Shown here: positions 26,406 to 34,964 of the stretch, in pieces
Layout of the letters: each line of letters begins with the position of its first letter
Position numbering within the stretch: the first letter of the stretch is position 1
From: Belnapia sp. F-4-1
GTDB lineage: Bacteria; Pseudomonadota; Alphaproteobacteria; Acetobacterales; Acetobacteraceae
Assembly (NCBI RefSeq): GCF_000802185.1
Contig: NZ_KN676113.1
Location: 4,483,430-4,547,429, forward strand
Length of the DNA stretch: 64,000 nt
Direction of reading: 5' to 3'
The notes under the pieces: model-generated
Database searches by the model: none
What the model was told of the DNA's origin: nothing
What the model saw: only the letters and a program-made list of their open reading frames with translations
Program-made: the position numbers and the translations under genes

Positions 26406-28061
26406 ATGCCCCCTTCCCTTGCCATCGGGCGCCGCCCGCTTGCCGCCCTCGGTTTTGCCGGGCTGATCGGCGCCGGGCCGGCGCGGGCGGCGGAGAAGGT
26501 GGTGCGGGTGGCGATGACCGCCGGCGACATCCCGAAGACGCATGGCCAGCCGGACCAGGCCTTCGAGGGCGTGCGCGTCGCCGGCCTCACCCTCTACGAC
26601 GCGCTGACCGCCTGGGACTACGAGACGGGGACCCGCATCGCCCCGGCGCTGGCGACGGAGTGGGCGGTCGACCCGGCCGACAGGACGAAATGGGTATTCC
26701 GGCTGCGGCCGGGCGTGCGCTTTCATGACGGCTCGGCCTTCGATGCCGAGGCGGTGGTCTGGAACCTGCGCAAGGTGCTCGACAAGGAGGCGCCGCATTT
26801 CGATGCGGGCCAGGTGGGCTTCACTCTCTCGCGCATGCCGACGCTGCGCGGGGCGCGGGTTGTCGATGCGCTGACCGTCGAGCTGGCGACAGCGGAGCCC
26901 GATGCTTTCCTGCCGCTCAACATCGCCAACCTCTTCATCGCCTCCCCGGCCCATTGGGCGGCGAAGCTGGCGGCGGTGCCGGCGGAGGTGAGCGACCCGG
27001 CGCAGCGGGCGATGCGGGCCTGGGAGGCTTTCGCGCTCGATCCGTCGGGGACGGGCGCCTTCCGGCTGGCGCGGCTGGTGCCGCGGCAGCGCCTGGAACT
27101 GATGCGCAACCCGGCCTACTGGGACCAGGCGCGGGTGCCGAAGCTCGACCGGTTGGTCTTCCTGCCCGTGCCGGATACCAGCGCGCGAACGGCCGCCCTG
27201 CTTTCCGGCCAGGTGGATTGGATCGAGGCGCCGCCGCCGGATGCGGCGCCCTCGATCCGGGCGCGGGGCTTCCAAATCGTCACCAGCGCGATGGCGCATG
27301 TCTGGCCCTGGCAGCTCTCGATGCTGGAAGGCTCGCCCTGGCGCGACCGGCGGGTGCGGCAGGCGGCCAACCTCGCCATAGACCGCGAGGAGCTGGTGCT
27401 GCTGAACGGTGGGCTGGCGGAGCCGGCCTTCGGCCAGATGCGGCGGGGACATCCCTGGTTCGGCGAGCCGGACTTCGTGCTGCGGCACGACCTCGCCGAG
27501 GCGCGGCGGCTGATGGCGGAGGCGGGCTATTCGGCGCAGCGGCCGGCCCAGGTGAAGGTGCTGATCACCCCGGTCGGCTCGGGGCAGATGCAATCCCTCG
27601 CCATGAACGAGGCGATCCAGGCGGCGCTGGCGCGGACCTTCTTCGAGGTGCGGTTCGAGGTGCTGGAATGGGGCACGCTCTTCGCCAACTGGCGGGAGGG
27701 GCCGAAGGCGCCGGTCGCACGCGGGGCGACGGCGACGAATGTCTCGATCGCCACGATCGATCCCTTCTTCGCGGTGGCGCGATTCGCCGATTCGCGGATG
27801 GTGCCGCCGGTCTCGAATAATTGGGGCTTCGTCCGCGACCCGGAACTCGACCGGCTGACGGCGGCGGCGCGCACAAGCTTCGACGCGGCGGAGCGCGACG
27901 CGGCGCTGGCCCGGCTGCATGCGAGGCTGGTGGAGGAGGCCTGCTTCGTGTGGTTCGTGCATGACGTGTCGCCGCGGGCGATCAGCGCACGGATCAGCGG
28001 CTATGCGGCGCCGAACGGCTTCTATGTCGATTGGCCGCGGCTCGATATCGCTCCCGGATGA
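26406..28061 (+). CDS. ABC transporter substrate-binding protein, family 5 (peptide/opine/nickel type)
   Basis: A 551-residue periplasmic protein of the SBP_bac_5 (DppA/OppA) family. A short signal region (about 1-27, ending RAAEKV) precedes VAGLTLYDALTAWDYETG, a WVFRLRPGVRFHDGSAFDAEAVVWNL motif and the later QAANLAIDREEL and EARRLMAEAGY, all typical. Ligands in this family are oligopeptides, opines or other amides. The start at 26406 has GGAGCC upstream. No permease or ATPase genes follow; instead the amidase-like enzyme and pepN do, suggesting capture of peptides or amides for nitrogen. Confidence 0.9.
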   Translation: MPPSLAIGRRPLAALGFAGLIGAGPARAAEKVVRVAMTAGDIPKTHGQPDQAFEGVRVAGLTLYDALTAWDYETGTRIAPALATEWAVDPADRTKWVFRLRPGVRFHDGSAFDAEAVVWNLRKVLDKEAPHFDAGQVGFTLSRMPTLRGARVVDALTVELATAEPDAFLPLNIANLFIASPAHWAAKLAAVPAEVSDPAQRAMRAWEAFALDPSGTGAFRLARLVPRQRLELMRNPAYWDQARVPKLDRLVFLPVPDTSARTAALLSGQVDWIEAPPPDAAPSIRARGFQIVTSAMAHVWPWQLSMLEGSPWRDRRVRQAANLAIDREELVLLNGGLAEPAFGQMRRGHPWFGEPDFVLRHDLAEARRLMAEAGYSAQRPAQVKVLITPVGSGQMQSLAMNEAIQAALARTFFEVRFEVLEWGTLFANWREGPKAPVARGATATNVSIATIDPFFAVARFADSRMVPPVSNNWGFVRDPELDRLTAAARTSFDAAERDAALARLHARLVEEACFVWFVHDVSPRAISARISGYAAPNGFYVDWPRLDIAPG

Positions 28062-28103
28062 GAGCCGGCGCATGCTGCCGGTCGGATTGAGGGAGCGGGC
28101 CGC

Positions 28104-30203
28104 ATGCTGGAACTGGTCGGGTATCTGGATCGCTTCTCGGCGCGGCCGGGCGGAATGCTGGGGGTGAAGGTCTCGGCGGCGATGCCCTATCGCGCCGATC
28201 TCGTGCGCATCCGGCATGCCGACCCGAACCCGGCGGGGCCGGGGATGAAGCTGATCCCGGTGCCGGCGGCGTGGGCGGGCGAGTATCCGGCACGGATGCA
28301 GGCGGTGGCGCTCGGCTCGCATGGGGTGGTCGAGGGGGAGCTGGGACTCGGGCGGGAGTTTACCCTGCTGCTGCGGCTGCAGCCCTGGCTGCCGGGCGGG
28401 GTGCCCGTCGCAGTCGAGGTCGGCGGGCATGTGCTGCGACTGGCGCTCGGCGCCGAGGGGCTGCGGGCGGAGGCGGATGGGGTTGGCTGCGCGGTGCCGC
28501 CGCCCCTGCCCCGCCGCTGGTACGAGGTTTCGGTGCGGGTCGGCGGTGGACGGCTGCGGCTGGAGCAGCGGGCCCTCCTGCCCATTGCCGGGCGCGGGGA
28601 CGAAGGCGTGGCGGAGGTGGCGCTCGCCGAAGCCGAGTGGTCGGGGGCGGCGCGCATCGCCTTCGGCCATGGCTATGACGGGCGGGTGGAGGACCCGGTG
28701 CTGCTGGACGGCATGGCGCCCGCAGAGCTGGGGAGGCCGGAGGGCTTGCTCGCCGAAGGGCGGGTGCGGGCCTGGTGGGACTTTTCGCGCGACATGGAAG
28801 CTGAGGCGATCAAGGATCGCGGGCCGGGCGGGCTGCATGGGCGGCTGGTCAACCTGCCTTCGCGGGCGATGCGCGGAAGCCGGTGGAGCGGCGCCGAGCA
28901 TTGCTGGCGGCATGCCCCGCGGGAGTATGCGGCGATCCATTTCCATACCGACGACCTGGCGGATTGCGGCTGGGAGACGGCCTTCGAGATCCGCATCCCG
29001 GAGGGGTTGGCGAGCGGGGTCTATGGCGTGCGGCTGCGGGCGGAGGGAGCCGAGGATGTCATCCCATTCTACGTGCTGCCGCCGCGGGGCGGGGCGCGGG
29101 AGCGGATCGTCTTCCTCGCCAGCACCTTCACCTACCAGGCCTATGCCAATCATGCGCGGGGCAACCTGGACGACGCCTTCCGTGCGCGGATCGCGGAGTG
29201 GGGCGCCTATCCGCACAATCCGGACGAGCATCACGACTTCGGCCACAGCACCTATAACCGGCATCCGGACGGAAGCGGCATCGGGATCACGACGCGACTT
29301 CGGCCGATCCTCACGATGCGGCCGGGCTTCCTCACCTTCGACGATCCGCGCGGCTCGGGGCTCAGGCATTTTCCTGCCGACAGCCACATCACCGACTGGC
29401 TGGAGGAGCGGGGGTTCGGCTTCGATGTGGTCACCGACGAGGACCTGGACGAGGAAGGCGTCGGGTTGCTGGCGCCCTACGAGGCGGTGGTGACGGGGAG
29501 CCACCCGGAATACCACACCCAGGGGACGCTCGATGCCTTGCAGGCTTATGTCGAGGGCGGGGGGCGGCTCGCCTATCTCGGCGGCAATGGCTTCTACTGG
29601 AAGGTGGCGCGGCGCGGGCCGGTGCTGGAGCTGCGGCGGGCGGAGGGCGGCATCCGCGCCTGGGCGGCGGAGCCGGGGGAGTATTTCCACCAGTTCGACG
29701 GGACGCTCGGCGGACTGTGGCGGCGGAACGGGCGGCCGCCGCAGATGCTGTGCGGGGTCGGATTCTCGGGCCAGGGGGCCTTCGAGGGGGCCTGGTACCG
29801 GCGGCTTGCGGTGCCGGAGCGGCTCGCCTGGGTGTTCGACGGGGTGGAGGAAGAGGTGCTCGGGGATTTCGGGCTCTCGGGTGGCGGGGCGGCGGGGTTC
29901 GAGCTGGACCGGGCCGATCCGCTGCTGGGAACGCCGCCGGGAACCGTCATCCTCGCCCGGTCGGAGGGACACCAGCCGCATTTCGTCACCGTGCCGGAGG
30001 AACTGCTGGGGCGGATCACCACCGTCAATGGCGAGCCGGCGCCGCGGCTGGTACGGGCGGAGATCGTGTACGGCGAGACGGCGGGGGGTGGGGCCTTCTT
30101 CTCGACGGGCTCCATCACCTTCGGCGGGAGCCTCTCGCACAACGGCTACGCGAACCCGATCTCCCGCATGCTCGAGAATGTATTGCGCCGGTTCGGCGCG
30201 TGA
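28104..30203 (+). CDS. N,N-dimethylformamidase large-subunit-like iron amidohydrolase
   Basis: A 699-residue protein similar to the large (beta) subunit of dimethylformamidase, an iron enzyme that splits dimethylformamide into dimethylamine and formate. An N-terminal beta-sandwich region (about 1-220; a WWDFS motif near 224) precedes the catalytic half. There the family signatures are TFTYQAYAN (341-349), YNRHPDGSG (384-392), GSHPEY (465-470) and YLGGNGFYW. From memory of the Paracoccus structure, the two-Tyr-one-carboxylate iron site plus a His would map to Y344 (or Y347), Y384, E469 and H467. No small subunit is nearby, so the true substrate may differ. It lies in a row with the binding-protein gene and overlaps pepN by one base. 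Confidence 0.85.
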   Translation: MLELVGYLDRFSARPGGMLGVKVSAAMPYRADLVRIRHADPNPAGPGMKLIPVPAAWAGEYPARMQAVALGSHGVVEGELGLGREFTLLLRLQPWLPGGVPVAVEVGGHVLRLALGAEGLRAEADGVGCAVPPPLPRRWYEVSVRVGGGRLRLEQRALLPIAGRGDEGVAEVALAEAEWSGAARIAFGHGYDGRVEDPVLLDGMAPAELGRPEGLLAEGRVRAWWDFSRDMEAEAIKDRGPGGLHGRLVNLPSRAMRGSRWSGAEHCWRHAPREYAAIHFHTDDLADCGWETAFEIRIPEGLASGVYGVRLRAEGAEDVIPFYVLPPRGGARERIVFLASTFTYQAYANHARGNLDDAFRARIAEWGAYPHNPDEHHDFGHSTYNRHPDGSGIGITTRLRPILTMRPGFLTFDDPRGSGLRHFPADSHITDWLEERGFGFDVVTDEDLDEEGVGLLAPYEAVVTGSHPEYHTQGTLDALQAYVEGGGRLAYLGGNGFYWKVARRGPVLELRRAEGGIRAWAAEPGEYFHQFDGTLGGLWRRNGRPPQMLCGVGFSGQGAFEGAWYRRLAVPERLAWVFDGVEEEVLGDFGLSGGGAAGFELDRADPLLGTPPGTVILARSEGHQPHFVTVPEELLGRITTVNGEPAPRLVRAEIVYGETAGGGAFFSTGSITFGGSLSHNGYANPISRMLENVLRRFGA

Positions 30204-32842
30204 TGGACTGGACCTTGACGATGCCCGATAGCGCTCCGCACACGACCCGCCGTGCCGATTACCGGCCGCCCGCCTTCCTCATCGACACGGTGGAGCTGGA
30301 TTTCCGGCTCGATCCGGCGGCGACGCTGGTCCGGGCACGCCTGGCCTTCCGGCGGAACGCGCCAGGGGAGTTCCGGCTGGATGGGGATGGGCTGGCCCTG
30401 CTGGAGGCGAAGCTCGACGGGGTGGCGCTGGCGGAGGGGCGGGCGGGGCTCGGCGAGGATGGGTCGCTCACCATCGGTGATGCGCCCGACCGGGGCGTGC
30501 TGGAGACGCTGGTGCGGATCGCGCCGGAAAGGAACACGGAATTATCGGGCCTTTATACCTCCGGGGGCAATTTCTACACGCAGTGCGAGGCGGAGGGGTT
30601 CCGGCGCATCACCTTCTTCCCGGACCGGCCGGATGTGATGGCGCGATTCACCGTCACCCTCCATAGCGACAAGGGGCGGTGCCCGGTGCTGCTGTCGAAC
30701 GGCAATCCCGATGGCGCGGGCGATGGGGAGGACGGGACGCATTGGGCGCGCTGGGTCGATCCGCATCCGAAGCCGAGCTACCTCTTCGCCTTGGTCGCAG
30801 GTGAGCTGGTGGCGGTGAGCGACAGCTTCACCACCCGGTCGGGGCGCCCGGTGGCGCTCAACATCTGGGTGCGGCGCGGCGACGAGGACCGCTGCGGACA
30901 TGCGATGGATAGCCTCATCCGCTCGATGAGGTGGGACGAGGAGGTGTTCGGGCTCGAATACGACCTCGACGTGTTCAACATCGCCGCCGTCTCCGACTTC
31001 AACATGGGGGCGATGGAGAACAAGGGGCTCAACGTCTTCAACACCAAGTACGTCCTTGCCCGGCCGGAGACGGCGACGGATGGCGACTACCAGGGCATCG
31101 AGACCGTCATCGCGCATGAGTACTTCCACAACTGGACGGGCAACCGCGTCACCTGCCGGGACTGGTTCCAGCTCTCGCTGAAGGAGGGGCTGACGGTCTT
31201 CCGCGACCAGGAGTTCAGCGCCGACCAGGGCAGCCGGGCGGTGAAGCGCATCCGCGACGTGCGGGGGCTGCGGGCAGCGCAGTTCCCTGAGGATGCGGGG
31301 CCGATGGCGCATCCCGTGCGGCCGGACAGCTATATCGAGATCGATAATTTCTACACGCCGACCGTCTACCAGAAGGGTGCCGAGGTGGTGCGGCTGATCC
31401 ATACGCGGATCGGCGCGGCGGCCTTCCGCCGGGGGATGGATCTCTACATCGCGCGTTGCGACAACCGGGCGGTGACGATCGAGGATTTCGTCGCGGCGAT
31501 GCAGGAGGCGTCGGGCGTCGATCTCTCAGCCTTCATGGGATGGTACGACCAGGCGGGAACGCCGGAGCTCGTCGCCGAGGATCGCTACGAGCCGGAGGCG
31601 CGGCGCTGGGTTCTGACCCTGCGGCAGAGCCTGCCGGCGACGCCGGGGCAGGCGGTGAAGCATCCGGTGCCGGTGCCGGTCGCCATGGGGCTGCTCGATG
31701 CGGGCGGGGCCGAGGTGGCGACGCGGCTCGAGGGCGAGAACGAGGCGAGGCCGGGGACGCGGGTGCTGCTGCTGGAGAAGGCGGAGCAGAGCTTCGTCTT
31801 CGAGGATGTGGACGGGCCGCCCGTTCCTTCCCTGCTCCGCGGCTTCTCGGCGCCGGTGAAGTTGAAGGGCGTGGCGCCGGAGCGGCTGCGCTTCCTCGCC
31901 GTGCACGACACGGATCCCTTCGTCCGTTGGGAGAGCGGACTGCAATATGCTGCCGGGCTGATGCTGGGGATGGTGGCGGCGCATCTGCGGGGCGAGGCGC
32001 TCGGCTTCGATGCGGCGCTGGAGGCGGCGGTGCGCAACACGCTGCGCGGGGCGGAGGCGGACCCCGCCTTCGCCGCCGAGGCGCTGGCGCTGCCGGGCGA
32101 GGGCTTCGTCGCCGACCAGATGGAGGTCGCCGAGCCGGCGGCGGTGCATGCGGTGCGGGAGCATCTGCGGCGGGAGATCGGGCGGCGCTGCGGCGATGCG
32201 CTGCGCGAGACCTATGACGTGCTGGCGGAGGGGGGCGAGTACCGCGTCGACGGGCGCAGCATCGGGCGGCGGTCGCTGCGGAATGCCTGCCTCGCCTACC
32301 TCGTCGCGGCGGGGGAGACGGGCCTGGCCGAGGCGCAGTACCGGGAGGCGGGCAACATGACGGACCGGCTGGCGGCGCTCTCGCTGCTCGCCGATGCCGA
32401 GGGGCCGGCGCGCGACGGGCCGCTTGCCGATTTCCATTCGAAATGGCGGGGCGACGACCTAGTGCTCGACAAGTGGTTCTCGATCCAGGCGATGTCCTCG
32501 CGGGCGGATACGATGGAGGCCGTTAGGGCGCTCTACGGGCATGCGGATTTCGACCTGCGCAACCCGAACCGGGCGCGCTCGCTGGTCGGCGCCTTCGCGG
32601 CGGGCAATCCGCTGCACTTCCACCGGGAGAATGGCGCGGGCTACCGGTTCCTGGCCGATGCGGTGATCGCGCTCGACCCGATCAACGGCTCCATCGCGGC
32701 GCGGATGGTGGGGCCGCTCGGGCAGTGGCGGCGGCAGGCGCCGGCGCGGGCGGCGCTGATAAAGCGGGAACTGCAGCGTGTGCTCGCGGTGCCGAAGCTC
32801 AGCAAGGGAACCTTCGAGAAGGCGTCGAAGGGGCTGGCCTGA
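30203..32842 (+). CDS. pepN: Aminopeptidase N (M1 family)
   Basis: An 879-residue zinc aminopeptidase that trims N-terminal residues from peptides in the cytosol. The substrate-binding GAMEN motif is at 269-273. The zinc site HEYFH (H305, E306, H309) is followed by E328, giving the HEXXH-18-E spacing. The N-terminal domain and the C-terminal helical domain match the length of the E. coli enzyme (870). ATG 30203 overlaps the upstream stop (TGATG); ATG 30221, six codons later, is also possible. Linkage to a peptide-type binding protein and an amidohydrolase suggests organic-nitrogen use. Confidence 0.95.
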   Translation: MDWTLTMPDSAPHTTRRADYRPPAFLIDTVELDFRLDPAATLVRARLAFRRNAPGEFRLDGDGLALLEAKLDGVALAEGRAGLGEDGSLTIGDAPDRGVLETLVRIAPERNTELSGLYTSGGNFYTQCEAEGFRRITFFPDRPDVMARFTVTLHSDKGRCPVLLSNGNPDGAGDGEDGTHWARWVDPHPKPSYLFALVAGELVAVSDSFTTRSGRPVALNIWVRRGDEDRCGHAMDSLIRSMRWDEEVFGLEYDLDVFNIAAVSDFNMGAMENKGLNVFNTKYVLARPETATDGDYQGIETVIAHEYFHNWTGNRVTCRDWFQLSLKEGLTVFRDQEFSADQGSRAVKRIRDVRGLRAAQFPEDAGPMAHPVRPDSYIEIDNFYTPTVYQKGAEVVRLIHTRIGAAAFRRGMDLYIARCDNRAVTIEDFVAAMQEASGVDLSAFMGWYDQAGTPELVAEDRYEPEARRWVLTLRQSLPATPGQAVKHPVPVPVAMGLLDAGGAEVATRLEGENEARPGTRVLLLEKAEQSFVFEDVDGPPVPSLLRGFSAPVKLKGVAPERLRFLAVHDTDPFVRWESGLQYAAGLMLGMVAAHLRGEALGFDAALEAAVRNTLRGAEADPAFAAEALALPGEGFVADQMEVAEPAAVHAVREHLRREIGRRCGDALRETYDVLAEGGEYRVDGRSIGRRSLRNACLAYLVAAGETGLAEAQYREAGNMTDRLAALSLLADAEGPARDGPLADFHSKWRGDDLVLDKWFSIQAMSSRADTMEAVRALYGHADFDLRNPNRARSLVGAFAAGNPLHFHRENGAGYRFLADAVIALDPINGSIAARMVGPLGQWRRQAPARAALIKRELQRVLAVPKLSKGTFEKASKGLA

Positions 32843-32849
32843 CGGCCGG

Positions 32850-33431
32850 CTACGGCCGGGCGAGGACGGAGGCGGCCATCGCCACCAGGGTCGCGGCCGC
32901 CGTCAGCCGGATGGGGCGGTGCCAGGCGATGGCCAGGCGCCGGCAGGCGGGCCGCGCCAGCAGGGTGGCGAGGCCGAGGGAGACCGCGAGGGCGGTGGCC
33001 GTCACCGCCAGCGGCACCAGGGGCCGCGTGCCGTCCATCAGGGCGAGCGGGCCGAGGAACTGGGCGGCGAAGAAGGCGGCGGTCATCGGGTTGGTGGCGG
33101 CGGTGCAGAAGCCGGCGCCGAACTCGGCACCCTGGGCGCTGCGGACGGCACGGATCGTCTCCGGCGGGCGACTGCGGGCGATGGAGACGGCGACCCAGAG
33201 CAGCATCGCCGCGGCGAGCAGGCGGCCGGCCACGGCCCAGCCGGCGGTGGTGGGCGCGGTGTGCAGGGTCGCCGCCAGCGCCGCGTTCAGCGTGCCGGCG
33301 CCGAGCGCGATGCCGAGGCAGATCGGCAGGGCGCCGCGCAGGCCGCGCAACGCGGCGACGCCGGCGATCACCAGCAGGTTCGGGCCGGGCGTGACCAGGA
33401 TCGCCAGATAGGCCAGCAGGAAGTCACGCAC
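32850..33431 (-). CDS. LysE-family amino-acid exporter
   Basis: A 193-residue inner-membrane protein with about five to six hydrophobic helices. The LysE/RhtB signature VTPGPNLLVIAG is at residues 13-24, and TNPMTAAFF in the middle is also typical. Such proteins export amino acids or homoserine lactones. The start codon is GTG with no clear ribosome site; it lies nine bases after the small secreted protein, so coupling is likely. It converges with pepN, seven bases apart. Confidence 0.88.
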   Translation of the reverse strand: MRDFLLAYLAILVTPGPNLLVIAGVAALRGLRGALPICLGIALGAGTLNAALAATLHTAPTTAGWAVAGRLLAAAMLLWVAVSIARSRPPETIRAVRSAQGAEFGAGFCTAATNPMTAAFFAAQFLGPLALMDGTRPLVPLAVTATALAVSLGLATLLARPACRRLAIAWHRPIRLTAAATLVAMAASVLARP

Positions 33432-33440
33432 CGGGCGGGC

Positions 33441-33701
33441 TCAGCCGGCGGGGGTACAGGCCGTGCCGATGAGGACCAAGCCTTCGGTCGCCTGCTCCTG
33501 GTTGACGCTGGCGGGGCCGATGGCCAGGGGCGCCGGGGCGTAGAGCGGGCGGCATTCGACCAGCGGCGGGTGGGGCAGGCCGATATCCGGCTCGGCCGTG
33601 GCGGCGGCCGGGCGGGGCTGCGGCGTGGCCTGCTGGGCGGCAGCGGGGAGGAAGGCGAGCGGGAGCGTGGCCAAGGCGAGGCCGAATATCGCATGTCGCA
33701 T
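33441..33701 (-). CDS. Small secreted hypothetical protein, 86 aa
   Basis: An 86-residue protein with a clear signal peptide (about 1-21; hydrophobic FGLALATLPLAFLPAAA, cleavage after AAA) and a Pro/Ala-rich mature part with two Cys that may form a disulfide. I do not recognise a family. The start at 33701 is chosen because AAGGT lies upstream and the signal peptide begins there. Longer frames to 33905 are less likely. It directly precedes the LysE exporter and may be co-transcribed. Confidence 0.6.
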   Translation of the reverse strand: MRHAIFGLALATLPLAFLPAAAQQATPQPRPAAATAEPDIGLPHPPLVECRPLYAPAPLAIGPASVNQEQATEGLVLIGTACTPAG

Positions 33702-33962
33702 GGCGGAAGTACCTTGTCTCGGGGGCAGGCAGATGATTGGAGGAATCCTTGGGGAATCCGAGCGGATAATTGGAAATTCGCCCGGATGTGAGGGTTGTTT
33801 CCGGGTGAATACTTTTGCTCCTTCATGCAGGTAGTGTCGTCCAACTCCTGGGATTTGGATGGCATACGATCCACGGCATGGGACGAAGCGCGGCGCAGGT
33901 TTCATGTGACGGAGGGCGGCATCGGCGCGATGCTAGGCGCAACTGCGGCATGGGAGGCAGCG

Positions 33963-34964
33963 ATGGCCGTTCAGGCGCTCGGCTATGTCGGGATCGAGGC
34001 GAGCCGGATGGAGGACTGGGCCGGCTTCGGCACCGGGCTGCTCGGGTTGCAGCTCGCGGAGCGGAGTGCGGCGCAGCTCACCTTCCGCATGGATGACCGC
34101 AGGCAGCGGCTGCTGGTGGTGCCGGGCGCGGGTGACGGCGCGCGCTTCTTCGGCTGGGAGGTGGCGGATGGGGCGGCGCTCGATGCCCTCGCAGCGCGGC
34201 TGGAGGGCATGGGCGTTGCGGTCGCGCGGGGTGATGCGGGGCTGGCGGCGCAACGGCGGGTGGCGGGGCTGGTCGTCACCGAGGATCCGCTCGGCAGCCG
34301 GCTGGAGATCGTCCATGGGGCGGAGGTGACGGCGGAGCCCTTCCGCCCGGGGCGCTGCATCAGCGGCTTCCGCACCGGGCCGCTCGGCATGGGGCATGCG
34401 GTGCTGACCGTGCCGCGGATCGAGGCGGTGCTGCCCTTCTACCGGGATGTGCTGGGCTTCGGCGTGTCGGACTTCGTCACCCATCCGTTCAGGGCGACCT
34501 TCCTGCACGTCAATCCGCGGCACCATTCGCTGGCGCTGACCGAGACCGGGCAGGCCGGGCTGCATCACCTGATGCTGGAGCTGTTCAGCCTCGACGATGT
34601 GGGCCAGGGCCATGACCTGGCGATGTTGGAGGAGGGGCGGGTCGCGACCGGCCTCGGGCGGCACACCAACGACTTCATGACGAGCTTCTATGCGCGGACG
34701 CCGGGGGGATTCCTGGTGGAGTATGGCTGGGGCGGGCGGGTGATCGACCCGGCCGCCTGGACGCCGGTGGAGATGAGTTCGGGGCCGAGCCTGTGGGGGC
34801 ATGAGCGGCATTGGGGGCCGCCCGCGATGCGGGAGGAGGCGCAGCGGATGCGGCTGAAGGCGGCCGCCGATGGCGAGCGGGCGCCGGTGCAGGTGCTGCC
34901 GGGGAACCATACCCTCATGCCGGGGGAATGCGCCTGGTGGGACCAGCTGAGGGCCGCGGAGTGA
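33963..34964 (+). CDS. VOC-superfamily ring-cleavage (extradiol-type) dioxygenase
   Basis: A 333-residue two-domain glyoxalase/dioxygenase-fold protein similar to biphenyl-2,3-diol 1,2-dioxygenase. In the C-terminal domain the iron ligands appear intact: H145 (GMGHAVLTV), H202 (GLHHLMLEL) and E253 (FLVEYGWGG). The HH pair at 187-188 (NPRHHSLAL) supplies the catalytic base. It probably opens a catechol-like ring; the substrate is not predictable. GGGAGG before ATG 33963 supports this start over the upstream ATG at 33825. It overlaps the next gene by one base (TGATG). Confidence 0.87.
   Translation: MAVQALGYVGIEASRMEDWAGFGTGLLGLQLAERSAAQLTFRMDDRRQRLLVVPGAGDGARFFGWEVADGAALDALAARLEGMGVAVARGDAGLAAQRRVAGLVVTEDPLGSRLEIVHGAEVTAEPFRPGRCISGFRTGPLGMGHAVLTVPRIEAVLPFYRDVLGFGVSDFVTHPFRATFLHVNPRHHSLALTETGQAGLHHLMLELFSLDDVGQGHDLAMLEEGRVATGLGRHTNDFMTSFYARTPGGFLVEYGWGGRVIDPAAWTPVEMSSGPSLWGHERHWGPPAMREEAQRMRLKAAADGERAPVQVLPGNHTLMPGECAWWDQLRAAE

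Noticed and set aside
26322-30140. A 1272-codon open frame on the minus strand
   Set aside because: It lies antisense to the binding-protein and DMFase-like genes, is Arg/Pro/His-rich and has no domain; long antisense frames are expected at this GC content.
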